From contig NZ_JACHIK010000011.1 in NCBI RefSeq assembly GCF_014203155.1, positions 62,001 through 126,000 of the forward strand: a stretch of DNA of 64,000 bases, given 5' to 3'. Positions 34,252-44,124 of this stretch are shown one piece after another. This DNA is from Shinella fusca. GTDB taxonomy: Bacteria > Pseudomonadota > Alphaproteobacteria > Rhizobiales > Rhizobiaceae. A program made the position numbers and the translations under genes. The notes under the pieces are model-generated. The model ran no database searches. It was not told the origin of the DNA and was given only the letters and a program-made list of their open reading frames with translations. Every line of letters begins with the position of its first letter. Positions within the stretch are counted from its first letter, which is position 1.

Positions 34252-35196
34252 ATGAATGCAGCAAGCGTGACCTCCCTTCCCGCCATGGACCCCGAGATCC
34301 TCGCCCGCCTCACCGGCAAGCTCGGCGACCAGGCGACCATATCAAGGCTCTGCGCCAGCCTCGGCGAGGTCTTCTCCGAATTCCTGCCCGACATGCTGGA
34401 AAGCGAGCTCGGCTTCGAGGTCGCGGTTTCCTATGCCGGCTTCACCACGGGCCGCCACGGCGAACTGACCGAGGGCCTCGGCGGCGCCATGGCCTTCTGC
34501 GATGCGTCGCTGCGCGACTGGTGCGATCACTTCACGCTCATCTGCGACAGCCCGATGGTCATCACGCTCGTCGAGAACATGCTGGGCGCGGTCAGCGATT
34601 CCATCGAGGACCCCGAGCCGCGCCCGCTCTCCAAGATCGAGCTCGACGTCGCCGCCATGATGTTCGACCGCGTCTCGAGCGTGCTGACGACGGCGGTGGG
34701 CGGCGGAAACGGCTTCGAGCCGCTGCTCGGCCCGGCGCACAACGCCGAAACGCGCAAGCCCCCCGAAGACGGCATCGAGGATCCGTTCGCCGCCATGATC
34801 AACATGGCCGTCGGCATCGGGCCGGTGCTCTCGACCTTCCACGTCGTCATTCCGCAAGGGGTGCTCCTCAAATCGGCCATCACGGCGCCGAAGCCGGCGA
34901 ACGCGCCGAAGACCCGCGCGGAATGGAGCGAACAGCTCGGCGAGCAGGTCCGCCGCTCGAAGGTGACGCTGGAAGCGCGCATCCGCCTCGAATCCCAGAC
35001 GCTGGACACCGTCAGCCGCCTCCAGGCCGGCGACATCATCCCGTTCAACGAGGCCGCGGACGTGCGCGTGGAGGTCAACGCCAACGGGCGCAAGCTCTAT
35101 GTCTGCGAATTCGGCCGGTCCGGCGCCCGCTACACGGTCCGCGTCAAGGATACCTACGGTTCGGAAGAAGAGCTTCTCCAGCACATCATCGGATAG
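34252..35196 (+). CDS. fliM: FliM motor switch protein
   Basis: 314 residues, 3 bp after motA. A short N-terminal PEILARLTG helix may correspond to the CheY-binding EIDALL segment but is clearly changed. The middle is the CheC-like domain (EVFSEFLPDMLESELGFEVA; MLGAVSDSIEDPEP), and the C-terminus is a SpoA/FliN-like fold (LQAGDIIPFNEAADVRVEVN, LYVCEFGRSGARYTVRV). C-ring subunit that binds CheY-P and FliG. Confidence 0.92.
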   Translation: MNAASVTSLPAMDPEILARLTGKLGDQATISRLCASLGEVFSEFLPDMLESELGFEVAVSYAGFTTGRHGELTEGLGGAMAFCDASLRDWCDHFTLICDSPMVITLVENMLGAVSDSIEDPEPRPLSKIELDVAAMMFDRVSSVLTTAVGGGNGFEPLLGPAHNAETRKPPEDGIEDPFAAMINMAVGIGPVLSTFHVVIPQGVLLKSAITAPKPANAPKTRAEWSEQLGEQVRRSKVTLEARIRLESQTLDTVSRLQAGDIIPFNEAADVRVEVNANGRKLYVCEFGRSGARYTVRVKDTYGSEEELLQHIIG

Positions 35197-35258
35197 TTTA
35201 CGCATGACGCGTACGAGGCGGCGAGCCTCAGGCAAGTTTCGAATGGAATAGTGGTCTT

Positions 35259-35864
35259 ATGGCACCGAAGAAAACACCCATCGCTGACGACATCATGTCT
35301 TCCATCAACGCGGGCGACCAGGAACTGGAGCAGGCGATCGACGACCTGCGCGGCGTTCTTCAGAAGGATGCCAGCGGCACGCTCGACGCCGGCGGGACGG
35401 AAGCGGCCGAAAACGATCCGCTTGCCGCGTTCGGCGGCGATTTCGGCGGTTCGGACTTCGGCGGAACGGATTTCGGCGGCGCTGCCGCCACTTCCGACTT
35501 CGGCGGCGACACCAGCTTCGGCGGCTCGGATTTCGGCGGCGGCGACTTCGGCGCCGGCAACGACTTCTCCGCCGAGCCCGGCGAAGCGCCGCGCCCGGGC
35601 AGCGCCATGGAATCCAACATGGACCTCATCATGGACATCCCGATCGATCTGCAGATCGTTCTGGGATCCTCGCAGATGCAGGTCTCCAGCCTTATGAACC
35701 TCAGCGAGGGCGCCACCATCGCGCTCGACCGCCGCATCGGCGAGCCGGTCGAGGTCATGGTCAACGGCCGGGTGATCGGCCGCGGCGAGATCACGGTTCT
35801 CGAAAACGACGACACCCGTTTCGGTGTCAAGCTCATCGAAGTGAAGAGTACACGCAAGGTCTGA
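35259..35864 (+). CDS. fliN: FliN motor switch protein with long Gly/Phe-rich N-terminus
   Basis: 201 residues. About 1-45 a charged helix ([20 protein letters not shown]); about 55-110 a low-complexity tract repeating DFGG/SDFGG; about 118-201 the conserved FliN domain ([40 protein letters not shown]). Enteric FliN is 137 residues, so the extension is large, though rhizobial FliN proteins are commonly long. C-ring base; also docks FliH. Confidence 0.93.
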   Translation: MAPKKTPIADDIMSSINAGDQELEQAIDDLRGVLQKDASGTLDAGGTEAAENDPLAAFGGDFGGSDFGGTDFGGAAATSDFGGDTSFGGSDFGGGDFGAGNDFSAEPGEAPRPGSAMESNMDLIMDIPIDLQIVLGSSQMQVSSLMNLSEGATIALDRRIGEPVEVMVNGRVIGRGEITVLENDDTRFGVKLIEVKSTRKV

Positions 35865-35894
35865 CACCCGGTCGAGGGTTCAGGAGGATGATCC

Positions 35895-36932
35895 ATGATG
35901 GATTTCGAAAATTTCGGCACCTCGACGGCGGTCGGAACACCGCTTTCGCCGGTTGAGAAGGCAGCAGCCGTCCTTCTCGCCATGGGCAAGGGGGTCGCCG
36001 GCAAGCTGCTGAAGTATTTCACGCAGAGCGAGCTCCAGGCGATCATCGCCGCCGCGCAGAACCTGCGCGCCATTCCCCCGCACGAACTGATCGACCTCGT
36101 CAACGAGTTCGAGGACCTCTTCACCGAGGGCGCGGGCCTGATGGACAACGCCAAGATGATGGAAGGCATCCTCGAAGAGGGCCTGACGCCGGACGAGGTG
36201 GACGGCCTGCTCGGCCGCCGCGCCGCCTTCCAGGCCTTCGAGACGACGATCTGGGACCGCCTGCAGGACGCCGATCCGGTCTTCGTGGCGAAGTTCATGC
36301 TCAACGAGCATCCGCAGACCATCGCCTATATCCTGTCCATGATGCCCTCCTCCTTCGGCGCCAAGGTGCTGCTGGAGATCCCGGAGGACCACCGCGCCGA
36401 CATCATCAACCGTACCGTCAACCTCAAGGATGCGAGCCCGAAGGCCACCGCCATCGTCGAGGCGCGCGTCATCGAGATGATCAACGCGCTGGATGCGGAG
36501 CGCAATTCGATGGGCTCCAACAAGGTCGCCGACCTCATGAACGAGCTGGAGAAGTCGCAGGTCGACGAGATGCTGGCCTCGCTCGAAACGGTCTCGACCG
36601 AATCGGTCAAGAAGGTCCGCCCGAAGATCTTCCTCTTCGAGGACGTGCTCTACATGCCGCAGAGAAGCCGCGTGTCGCTGTTCAACGACGTCTCCGGCGA
36701 CATCATCACGGCGGCCCTGCGCGGCGCCTCGATGGAACTGCGCGAAGCGGTCCTCTCCTCGATCGGCGCGCGCCAGCGCCGCATGATCGAATCGGACCTT
36801 GCCGCCGGCGATCAGGTCAACCCGCGCGAGGTCGCGATCGCCCGCCGCTCGATCACGCAGGAAGCCATCCGCCTTGCCGCGGCCGGACAAATCCAGTTGA
36901 AGGAAAAGGACGAAGCCCAGCAGGCCGCCTGA
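35895..36932 (+). CDS. fliG: FliG motor switch protein
   Basis: 345 residues. FliG-N (about 15-110, LSPVEKAAAVLLAMG), FliG-M with EHPQTIAYILSMM (about 135-150), and the FliG-C torque helix with charged residues (RSRVSLFNDVSGDIITAAL; IGARQRRMIESDL). Couples stator force to the MS ring (FliF). 30 bp after fliN with a GGAGG-like site. Confidence 0.95.
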   Translation: MMDFENFGTSTAVGTPLSPVEKAAAVLLAMGKGVAGKLLKYFTQSELQAIIAAAQNLRAIPPHELIDLVNEFEDLFTEGAGLMDNAKMMEGILEEGLTPDEVDGLLGRRAAFQAFETTIWDRLQDADPVFVAKFMLNEHPQTIAYILSMMPSSFGAKVLLEIPEDHRADIINRTVNLKDASPKATAIVEARVIEMINALDAERNSMGSNKVADLMNELEKSQVDEMLASLETVSTESVKKVRPKIFLFEDVLYMPQRSRVSLFNDVSGDIITAALRGASMELREAVLSSIGARQRRMIESDLAAGDQVNPREVAIARRSITQEAIRLAAAGQIQLKEKDEAQQAA

Positions 36933-36972
36933 TCCGCCTTGACACGGTGAAGCCGCAGGCGGAGCGTATTTC

Positions 36973-37004
36973 CGGCCCGAATCTCCTCAAGGGGGTTCGG
37001 GCCG
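36973..37004 (+). terminator. Hairpin between fliG and flhB
   Basis: Perfect 9-bp stem cggcccgaa/ttcgggccg with a 14-nt loop, followed by CTTGCTTTTGC. Could partly terminate after fliG and so lower flhB expression (export gate proteins are needed in few copies). Confidence 0.5.
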
Positions 37005-37044
37005 CTTGCTTTTGCGGCAGGCACAATTCCAGCCGGAGCGCACC

Positions 37045-38136
37045 GTGGCGGACGACGACGACAAGGAAAGCAAAACAGAGCTTCCGACCGAGAAGAAGAT
37101 CCGCGAGGCGATGGAGAAGGGCAACACCCCCTTCTCGCGCGAAGTCACGATCTTCGCCTCGACGCTGGCGATCTACCTCTTCCTCGTCTTCTTCATGCCG
37201 GGCGGCATCGCGCGGATGAACGAGACGCTGCGCGATTTCTTCGAGCAGCCGGAGGCCTGGAACCTGAAGACCGGCACCGACGTCATCGCCATCTTCCGCC
37301 ATCTCGGCTGGGAGGCCGGCGCCATGCTGCTGCCGATCCTCGCCATGATGATGGTCTTCGGCATCGCCTCCTCCGTCTTCCAGAACCTGCCGAGCCCGGT
37401 GATGGAGCGCGTGCGCCCGCAGGTCGGCCGGCTCAACCCGATCAAGGGCCTCGGGCGACTCTTCGGCAAGCAGGGCCTCGTGGAATTCGGCAAGTCGCTG
37501 ATCAAGATCCTCCTGGTATCGCTGGTCGTGGCGCTCGCCATGCGCGGCAACTACTTCGCCTCGCTCGACACCATGTTCTCCGAGCCTGCGACGCTCATCT
37601 ACATGATGAGCTCGGACATCAACAAAGTCCTCATCATCATCCTCTTCGCCACCGCCCTCATCGCCGGCATCGACTTCGCCTGGACGCGCCATCACTGGTT
37701 CACCGAACTGATGATGACGAAGCAGGAGGTGAAGGAGGAAATGAAGCAGGCCCAGGGCGACCCGATCGTCAAGGCCCGCATGCGCTCCATCCAGCGCGAC
37801 CGCATCCGCCGCCGCATGATGGCGGACGTGCCGCGCGCAACGCTCGTCATCGCCAACCCGACCCACTTCGCCGTCGCGCTGCGCTATGTGCGCGAGGAAG
37901 GCGATGCGCCGATGGTCGTCGCCAAGGGCCAGGACCTCATCGCGCTTCGAATCCGCGAGATCGCGGAGGAAAACGGAATCCCCGTCTTCGAAGACCCGCC
38001 GCTTGCCCGCTCAATGTTTGCGCAAGTCTCGGTGGATAGTGTCATTCCGCCGGTGTTCTACAAGGCCGTGGCGGAGCTGATTCACCGGGTTTACGCAGCA
38101 TCGCCCCAGACCAGACGGGTAAACGAGATCCGATGA
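37045..38136 (+). CDS. flhB: FlhB export switch protein
   Basis: 363 residues from GTG 37045 (GGAG six bases upstream; [20 protein letters not shown] is the usual rhizobial start, so the upstream ATG at 37006 is not used). Four membrane helices (about 30-210), then the cytoplasmic domain with the self-cleaving NPTH site (Asn271-His274, [15 protein letters not shown]). Works with FliK to switch export specificity. Confidence 0.95.
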   Translation: MADDDDKESKTELPTEKKIREAMEKGNTPFSREVTIFASTLAIYLFLVFFMPGGIARMNETLRDFFEQPEAWNLKTGTDVIAIFRHLGWEAGAMLLPILAMMMVFGIASSVFQNLPSPVMERVRPQVGRLNPIKGLGRLFGKQGLVEFGKSLIKILLVSLVVALAMRGNYFASLDTMFSEPATLIYMMSSDINKVLIIILFATALIAGIDFAWTRHHWFTELMMTKQEVKEEMKQAQGDPIVKARMRSIQRDRIRRRMMADVPRATLVIANPTHFAVALRYVREEGDAPMVVAKGQDLIALRIREIAEENGIPVFEDPPLARSMFAQVSVDSVIPPVFYKAVAELIHRVYAASPQTRRVNEIR

Positions 38137-38570
38137 GAAAATGCACCTATTCCGCCGAGCGAGAGAAGATTGTCGCCGAAGCAATCTGCCCGGTCGCGAC
38201 TGAGCTGAGACTGCTCGATGCCGCCGATCTCGTCTCGCTGTTGCGTTTCGAGTGCTACGGTAACCTGGCCGACCTCGTCTCATCGGCCGCCGAACTCTAT
38301 TTCCTGCCCGGCACCGTCAATTTCGGTGCCGGCGGCGACTATCGTCTCGACTGGGACACGGAACCGGAAGTGACGCTCGACATGGAACTGCGCCCGCAGG
38401 GCGTGACGGTCTATGCGAAACTCCTCCTGCAGAAGGACAAGGCCGGCGTGGAAGTGACCCATGTGGCCTTCAGCGACCCGGCCGCCGACCCGGACGACAA
38501 CACCGCCTTCCTGCGCAAGAGCCTTGCGGAAGCGCGCTACGTGAAGGGCGATCCGGCGTCGATGCATTGA
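38133..38570 (+). CDS. Conserved protein after flhB, unknown
   Basis: 145 residues; ATG overlaps the flhB stop by 4 bp, so translation is coupled. Soluble, mixed alpha/beta, no motif known to me ([60 protein letters not shown]). Tight coupling to flhB suggests a flagellar role. Confidence 0.78.
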   Translation: MRKCTYSAEREKIVAEAICPVATELRLLDAADLVSLLRFECYGNLADLVSSAAELYFLPGTVNFGAGGDYRLDWDTEPEVTLDMELRPQGVTVYAKLLLQKDKAGVEVTHVAFSDPAADPDDNTAFLRKSLAEARYVKGDPASMH

Positions 38571-38666
38571 GCGGCCCGGTGCCACACCCAAAGGTCATCC
38601 TCGGCTCAGGGCCGGGGATGACGAAGGAGACGTGGGCGGTCGCGGCTGGTAAGCCGGCCTATCCCG

Positions 38667-39410
38667 TCAGGTGATATATCCGAGCCGGATGGCCTTCGCG
38701 ATGGCCTGGATGCGGTTGACCGCGTCGAGCTTGGTCGTCGCCGTGCCGAGATAGGCGTTCACCGTGTGGACGGAGAGGCCCATCTTCTCGGCGATCGCCT
38801 CGGAGATGCAGCCGTCGCCGGCCATCTGCAGGCAGGCGATCTCGCGCTCGCTGAGGGCTTCGGCCGGCGTCAGCTTCTTCTCCTCGCCCGCCAGCATGTC
38901 GATGAGGAGCTGGCAGCTCTTCATGTGCATATCGACGATGAGATCGCTGGACGGCGCGATGAAGGTGCCGAGGAAGACGACATAGCCGTTGCCGTGCGCG
39001 CCGAGGCGGACGGGAAAGGCCATGCCCGACCAGGGCAGGAGCCGCGCGGGCAGGCGCGCGGTGAAGGGTTCGGCGCCCGATTCGGCGAACTGGTTCTCGC
39101 CCGCCCCTTCCCAGAGGAGCGGCAGCATGGACGCTTCGAGATGGGCGAGCATCGCCGGGCCGTAGGCCTCCATCAGCGCGCGCGCGTTGACGTCGACCTC
39201 GTGGGCCCAGTTGTGCAGCGAGAGCGTGAGCTTGCGCGCCGAGGGCAGGCCGTGGCCGCTGAGGCGGAGCACGGCGAAGTGCTCGGCGCCGAGGATCGTC
39301 TGCATCACCTGGAGGCGCGAGACGAAATCGGAAGCGCGCGCCGCCTTCTGCGGGCGTGCGAGCCGGATTTCCGTCTCCATGGCACCGGGGGCGGAAAGCT
39401 GGATGTCCAT
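38667..39410 (-). CDS. visR: VisR, LuxR-type master motility regulator
   Basis: 247 residues from ATG 39410 (a frame to 39854 is a shadow over visN). N-terminal autoinducer-binding-like domain (about 25-165; no acyl-homoserine-lactone ligand is known for it) and a C-terminal LuxR helix-turn-helix (about 180-245: ALSEREIACLQMAGDGCISE, EKMGLSVHTVNAYLGTATTK). Acts as a heterodimer with VisN to activate rem. 11 bp after visN. Confidence 0.93.
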   Translation of the reverse strand: MDIQLSAPGAMETEIRLARPQKAARASDFVSRLQVMQTILGAEHFAVLRLSGHGLPSARKLTLSLHNWAHEVDVNARALMEAYGPAMLAHLEASMLPLLWEGAGENQFAESGAEPFTARLPARLLPWSGMAFPVRLGAHGNGYVVFLGTFIAPSSDLIVDMHMKSCQLLIDMLAGEEKKLTPAEALSEREIACLQMAGDGCISEAIAEKMGLSVHTVNAYLGTATTKLDAVNRIQAIAKAIRLGYIT

Positions 39411-39421
39411 GGCTGTCCTCC

Positions 39422-40165
39422 TCAAACCAGGCTGTTGCGGACGGCCCAGGCGATCGCCTCGGACCGCGTCTTGGTCGCAGTCTTGCGCATCACGCTGGTG
39501 ATGTAGTTGTTGATGGTGTTGCGCGAGATGCCGAGGATGACGGCGATCTCGTCGCTCGTCTTGCCTTCCGCGATCCAGTAGAGGCACTCGACCTCGCGAT
39601 CGGTCAGTTCCATCTCCCGGTCCTGCCGGAGGATGGCGCCCTGGCAGCAGACGCTGGCGAAATAGCCGGTCATGACGCCGACGTCGCGCAGCTTGCTCTG
39701 GGAGAGGATGAAATGCTCCGGGAAGAGGAGCAGCAGCGACATGCGGACCCGCCCGACATGGAAGGCGACGACGCAATATTCCCGGCTGATGCCCTTGGGC
39801 GCCGTGACCGTCTCGTCGAGATGGCTGAAGCAGGGCTTCAGGAGGGTCAGGCATTTTTCCAGTTCGCTGGTGCGCGACTGGCTGGCGAGAAGCGGGCCGG
39901 CAATGCCGCGCACCATGTCGAAGGGCCAGTCGGAGGCGACCACCGCCTCCAAGCCCGCTTCGGGCGCGGCGTCATGCCGCACGAGGAGATAATGGGAGGC
40001 GCTGACATAATCGGTCAGCGCCCTCAGACCTGAGGAGAGGCCGGCGTGATCCGCGCAGCGTCCGAGATGTTGAACCAGAAGCTCACGCGCACTCTTACGC
40101 TCAACCGCCTCGGCGGAGAATCCATAGGATTCCCAGGCCGCGGTATCCGACCGGATCGTTTCCAT
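39422..40165 (-). CDS. visN: VisN, LuxR-type master motility regulator
   Basis: 247 residues. Ligand-binding-like domain (about 20-170) and LuxR HTH (about 180-245: LTDREVECLYWIAEGKTSDE, ILGISRNTINNYITSVMRKT). Pairs with VisR at the top of the rhizobial flagellar cascade. A CtrA-type box and an inverted repeat lie about 260-285 bp upstream. Confidence 0.93.
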   Translation of the reverse strand: METIRSDTAAWESYGFSAEAVERKSARELLVQHLGRCADHAGLSSGLRALTDYVSASHYLLVRHDAAPEAGLEAVVASDWPFDMVRGIAGPLLASQSRTSELEKCLTLLKPCFSHLDETVTAPKGISREYCVVAFHVGRVRMSLLLLFPEHFILSQSKLRDVGVMTGYFASVCCQGAILRQDREMELTDREVECLYWIAEGKTSDEIAVILGISRNTINNYITSVMRKTATKTRSEAIAWAVRNSLV

Positions 40166-40422
40166 GATAGCCCCCTGTTCCGATTTCGAACGGCAATGCC
40201 CCGCCTCCCTTCCGACAGGCGTTCGGAACCGTCCGAATGCCCTTTCGGGTCAGGCCGCATCGGCGAGAATCACCAAGCGAATCAGTGACTAAAGTGTACA
40301 TCGGCCATCGCTAAAAACCACCGCCATCTTCTCGGGATTTACTTTTGCCGGCTTCTGTGAGTCGAAGAGGTGCAAGTGATTTGCTTTGCGGCGTGCTGCC
40401 GAACGTGCGAAGAACCCGGCGT

Positions 40423-40449
40423 TTAAAATATTGTTAACCATACAATATT
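40423..40449. promoter_or_regulatory. TTAA-N7-TTAAC box overlapping an inverted repeat upstream of visN
   Basis: TTAA-aatattg-TTAAC (40423-40438) is a perfect CtrA-type box; aatattg/caatatt (40427-40433, 40443-40449) forms an overlapping inverted repeat with a 9-nt spacer. It suggests control of the top-level regulator by CtrA and perhaps by a second dimeric factor. Confidence 0.55.
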
Positions 40450-40682
40450 CGACGCCGCTCACAAAATCGGGCCTCGGCTCGCCGGCCTTTTTACACCTTG
40501 ACGACAACCCGCCCGAACGACGGCAGGGGCGGCAGGAGGCGCAAACTTTTTTTCGAGAGGGGCGCGTGCATGCCGGTGCGGATTCCGGCCACGCGGAAAA
40601 TAGCGCTTTGGAGGCACTGAAGCGTTGCCGAAAAGCGACAGCGCGAAATCAAAATGTCGCTTCGAGCACATTGCCGGAACGC

Positions 40683-40712
40683 GAAGGGCGCGGCCGTTTC
40701 CGGCCGCGCCCT
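40683..40712. terminator. Hairpin after fliF
   Basis: 13-bp perfect stem with a tetraloop, 24-53 bp downstream of the fliF stop. U-rich on the plus strand side, not on the fliF side. Confidence 0.55.
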
Positions 40713-40735
40713 TTTCATTTTCCCGTCGGGAGGCC

Positions 40736-42430
40736 TCAGGCGGCTTCCTGCTCGGCGGACCATTTGCGCAGGATCTTGGCAGCGCGCTCCTCGCTGATCT
40801 CGACCATGCGGCCGAGGCGCCGTTCCGGACCTTCCTTGACGCGGCGGTTGAAGTTGCCGTCGCCGTCGTCGCCGGCATTGAGCAGGTCGTCCGTGCTGTC
40901 GAAGCCGAAGTCCGCGCCGAAGCCGTCCATGAGCGTGGCGCCCGGGCCGCCGATGCCGCCGGCCGGAGAGAAGTCGGGCAGCTCGAGGCCGGCCGCATCG
41001 CTTTCCAGCGCATTGGCCGCAGCACCGGCGCCGGTGACCGAACGGACCGCCGGGCGAAGGCCGAACCAGACCACCAGGAAGGCGACGCCGAGGAAGGCGA
41101 GCGCGTTGATGATGCCGCCGAGGTTGCGCTTCAGCACTTCCATCACGCTCGGGCCGGGCACGGCTTCGTCGAGGAGTTGGTGGTCGAGGAATTCCATGGC
41201 GGTGATCGTGACCACGTCGCCGCGGTCGGTGTTGAGGCCGGCCGCAGCGGTGACGATCTTCTGCATGTTGGCGATGTAGGCGTCGATCTTCGCCTGGTCC
41301 GCCGGCTCGCCCACCATGGCGGCGATGCGGGCGCTGTTGACGACGACGGCGACGGAGAGCTTCTCCACCTCATAACCGTTGCGCACCGTCGCGACGGTCT
41401 TGCTGTTGATCTCGTAGTTGGTCTGCTCTTCCTTCTTGTCCGCCTCGTCGCTCGACTGCGGGCCGTTGCCGTCGCCCTTCGGGCCGCCCTGCGGGATGTT
41501 CTGCTCGACGGTGGTGGCCTTGTTCGTGGCCTGCTGGCTGGACTTCTGGGTTTCCTTCGTCACGCGGACCGAGCGCTCGACGCGCGATTCCGGATCGTAG
41601 ACGGTTTCCTGGATCTGCTGGGAATCGGTGTTGAGCGCGGCGGTGACGCTGGCGCGGAAATTGTCCATGCCGAGGAAGGGCGCGAGCGCCTTCTCGATAT
41701 TGTGCTCGATCTCGCCCTGGACCGTCTGCACGGTCGTCAGCGAGCGGTTGAGCGGGCCGTTCTCCGGATCGTCGCCGGAGGCAAGAAGCTGGCCGGCCGA
41801 ATCGAGGATCGTCACGCCGTCCACTTCGAGGCCCGGGACGGAGGCGGCGACGAGGTGGCGGATGGCGGCGGCCGATTCGCGGCCGGCCTGCGCGCTCGCG
41901 CGGATCATGACGGAGGCGGTCGGCACCTGGTCGGCCTTGCGGAAATTGCCGCGCTCCGGCATCACGATGTGGACGCGGGCGGCGGCGATGCCGTTGATCT
42001 GCTGGATGGTGCGGGCGATCTCGCCTTCGAGGGCCCGAACGCGCGTCACCTCCTGCATGAAGGAGGTGAGACCGAGGGAACCGACCTTGTCGAAGAGTTC
42101 GTAGCCGGCATTGGCGCTGCTCGGCAGGCCGCGCTCGGCGAGATAGAGCCGCGCCTTGCCGGTCTGGCCGACGGGAACCGCAAGGCTCGTTCCGTCCGTT
42201 CCGGTGTTGAAGTCGATATTGGCTTCGGCGAGCGCCAGGCTGATCTGGTTGAGGTCAGCCTTTTCCAGGCCGACATAGAGGGTCTCGTAGGCGGGCTTGT
42301 TCACCATGATCCCGGCAGCAAGCACAAGGCCGATCGAGACGATGGCGGCGCCCGCCAGCATCGCGAGTTTCGCCTGCCCCAGCGAAGCCAGGTTCTTGTA
42401 GACTTTCGTCAACTGTTCCAACAGATTCAT
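40736..42430 (-). CDS. fliF: FliF MS-ring protein
   Basis: 564 residues from ATG 42430 (MNLLEQLTKVYKNLASLGQA). Two membrane helices (about 24-45 and 440-460, NALAFLGVAFLVVWFGLRPA) flank the periplasmic ring-building domains (YETLYVGLEKADLNQI; VHIVMPERGNFRK). The C-terminal tail (ERRLGRMVEISEERAAKILR) binds FliG. First structure of the motor. Transcribed after the che operon but separated by a terminator and a 267-bp gap, so probably with its own promoter. Confidence 0.95.
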   Translation of the reverse strand: MNLLEQLTKVYKNLASLGQAKLAMLAGAAIVSIGLVLAAGIMVNKPAYETLYVGLEKADLNQISLALAEANIDFNTGTDGTSLAVPVGQTGKARLYLAERGLPSSANAGYELFDKVGSLGLTSFMQEVTRVRALEGEIARTIQQINGIAAARVHIVMPERGNFRKADQVPTASVMIRASAQAGRESAAAIRHLVAASVPGLEVDGVTILDSAGQLLASGDDPENGPLNRSLTTVQTVQGEIEHNIEKALAPFLGMDNFRASVTAALNTDSQQIQETVYDPESRVERSVRVTKETQKSSQQATNKATTVEQNIPQGGPKGDGNGPQSSDEADKKEEQTNYEINSKTVATVRNGYEVEKLSVAVVVNSARIAAMVGEPADQAKIDAYIANMQKIVTAAAGLNTDRGDVVTITAMEFLDHQLLDEAVPGPSVMEVLKRNLGGIINALAFLGVAFLVVWFGLRPAVRSVTGAGAAANALESDAAGLELPDFSPAGGIGGPGATLMDGFGADFGFDSTDDLLNAGDDGDGNFNRRVKEGPERRLGRMVEISEERAAKILRKWSAEQEAA

Positions 42431-42649
42431 TCTGTTCCCGCACGGACTAGTCGCCTGGACGACGGCCCAACATGCCGCCGCGATCAGACGCATTTTCAAT
42501 CTCGTGAGACGGAGCCGGCACATTTCCGCACGCGCCGGCCAGCCCCATGGAATACGCGGATCTGACTGATCCGGCATGGAGACTAGATCGTGAAACTTGC
42601 GCGAGCATTTCGTTGCCGCGCGGGAGAAAGGCGCGGCCGAAACGAAAGA

Positions 42650-42667
42650 CGGCGCCCGAAGGCGCCG
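42650..42667 (-). terminator. Terminator of the che operon
   Basis: cggcgcc/ggcgccg stem with a TTCG loop when read on the minus strand, followed by TCTTTCGTTTC; 31 bp after cheT. Confidence 0.7.
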
Positions 42668-42697
42668 CCGCGATCGCCTGCCTTGCAGGAAAATCCG

Positions 42698-43087
42698 TCA
42701 GAACTCCTCGAAGTCGCCGGCGGCCCGGGAGATCGGCTGGGAATGTCCGTGGCGCAGGCCGTTGCCGAGCGCCTTCTGCATGTCGGCAAGCTTCACCAGG
42801 TTCAACGCCGTGGTGACGTCGACGAGCCAGCTTTCGGGAATGCTGGCGGTGATGGTGTCGATGAACTCGGCGAGCCCCCGCGTCTTCTGGACGGCAAGGT
42901 CGATGCCCTGCAGCACCATCATGCGTTCCTGCTGGTCGAGGACGGCCTCGCCTTTGACGCCGGAAAGCTGCGGCTCGATGCGTTCGATAAGGTAGGCGAC
43001 ATCGTGCAGTTCGGACACGATTCGCATCAGGACATCCGGAAGGGCTTCCTCCATGGCGGTCGCTGCGCTCAGATACTCGGCTTGCAT
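42698..43087 (-). CDS. cheT: CheT, last gene of the rhizobial che operon
   Basis: 129 residues, helical (MEEALPDVLMRIVSELHDVA; FIDTITASIPESWLVDVTTA), with a CheZ-like look but no recognised catalytic motif. In Sinorhizobium the operon ends cheD-cheT; CheT is proposed to act on CheR or CheY dephosphorylation. The name rests on position, size and composition. Confidence 0.75.
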   Translation of the reverse strand: MQAEYLSAATAMEEALPDVLMRIVSELHDVAYLIERIEPQLSGVKGEAVLDQQERMMVLQGIDLAVQKTRGLAEFIDTITASIPESWLVDVTTALNLVKLADMQKALGNGLRHGHSQPISRAAGDFEEF

Positions 43088-43183
43088 GGATTACCCTCTT
43101 TGCCCGTACGAGCCGGCCGACCCTCTGTCGCTTCCGGCAACGCAATACACTTCGTACTTCCGCTTCCTTGCGGGGCGAGCCGC

Positions 43184-43738
43184 TCAGAAGAATTCGATCG
43201 AGCTCTCGACCGGCTTGACGACGGGTGCCGGCCGCTGTTCCAGCGCCACCGTCTTCTGCGTCTCCACGCCCGTCAGCGCATATTGCCGGGCCCGGCCGCT
43301 CGACGGCCAGTATTCCAGCTTGCGCCCGTGCTCTCCGCCCGTGCTTTCGCCGACGATCTGGATGCCTTCGTCGAGCAGGAACCGGCGGGCGAACATCGCG
43401 TTCTGCTCGCCGACATTGGAAAAGCGCGCGATCGTGCGGGCGCCGCCGAAGATCTTCGCCTCCAGCCGGTCGCGCCGGGCGCCCTGCTTGAGCAGGCCGT
43501 TGATCAGGAGCTCCATCAGGTGCACGCCGTAGCGCGTGGCGTCGCCCCCCGAGGCCATGGCCTCCGCGGAGCCCGGCAGCAGGAAGTGGTTCATGCCACC
43601 GACGCCAATGACCGGGTCGCGCATGCAGGCGGCCACGCACGAACCGAGGATCGTGGTGAGCACCACGGTCGGATCGTTGATGACCTTGTATTCGCCCTGA
43701 ATGACATGGACGCGGCGCGCCCCGGCTTCTGGTGTCAT
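43184..43738 (-). CDS. cheD: CheD receptor deamidase
   Basis: 184 residues. [20 protein letters not shown] contains the catalytic Cys of the GSC motif, followed by GMNHFLLPG with the His and by [20 protein letters not shown]. Deamidates Gln on chemoreceptors. 4-bp overlap with cheY2; 96 bp before cheT. Confidence 0.93.
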   Translation of the reverse strand: MTPEAGARRVHVIQGEYKVINDPTVVLTTILGSCVAACMRDPVIGVGGMNHFLLPGSAEAMASGGDATRYGVHLMELLINGLLKQGARRDRLEAKIFGGARTIARFSNVGEQNAMFARRFLLDEGIQIVGESTGGEHGRKLEYWPSSGRARQYALTGVETQKTVALEQRPAPVVKPVESSIEFF

Positions 43739-44124
43739 TTCAATGCCCCGAACACGGCTTCGATGGCCGCCTTCATCTTCTCGATGGTGAACGGCTTGGC
43801 CAGAACGTTGTTCGCGCCGAGCGCCGCGGCCTTCTGCACCAGGGCACGGTCGCCCTGGGCGGTCAGGATGATGAAGGCCGCCTTCTTGGTGTTGGGGTTC
43901 GACCGCACCGCCTGCAGGAATTCGATGCCGTCCATCTTCGGCATGTTGAAGTCCGAGATGACGAGGTGGTGCGGCTGCTGGGTCATGATGGCCATGCCCT
44001 GCGCGCCGTCGCCGGCCGCCGTGATCTGCTTGAAGCCGAGCTGCTGGAGGGCATCGCCCAGCAGCAGGCGGCTCGTCACCTGATCGTCGACGATAAGAAC
44101 TTTGATTTTTTCAGCGATAGACAT
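43735..44124 (-). CDS. cheY2: CheY2 response regulator (motor-binding)
   Basis: 129 residues. Single receiver: IVDDQ (D13/D14), phospho-acceptor D58 in [14 protein letters not shown] (Thr) and AKPF (Lys). By position between cheB and cheD it is CheY2, the regulator that slows the rhizobial motor. One-base overlap with cheB (TAATG). Confidence 0.93.
   Translation of the reverse strand: MSIAEKIKVLIVDDQVTSRLLLGDALQQLGFKQITAAGDGAQGMAIMTQQPHHLVISDFNMPKMDGIEFLQAVRSNPNTKKAAFIILTAQGDRALVQKAAALGANNVLAKPFTIEKMKAAIEAVFGALK

Larger units (their letters stand above)
40166..40735. other. Intergenic region upstream of visN / downstream of fliF
   Basis: 570 bp with no credible gene (short frames such as 40289-40507 minus lack coding character). 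Contains the box at 40423-40449 and, at 40683-40712, a 13-bp stem (aagggcgcggccg, loop tttc) just past the fliF stop; TTTTCATTTT follows it on the plus strand only. Confidence 0.6.

Noticed and set aside
34252-34300. Complete loss of the CheY-binding helix in FliM
   Set aside because: A changed but similar segment (PEILARLTG) is present, so loss cannot be claimed.
40289-40507. 72-codon minus-strand frame between visN and fliF
   Set aside because: Overlaps the regulatory box, weak start context and no recognisable features.
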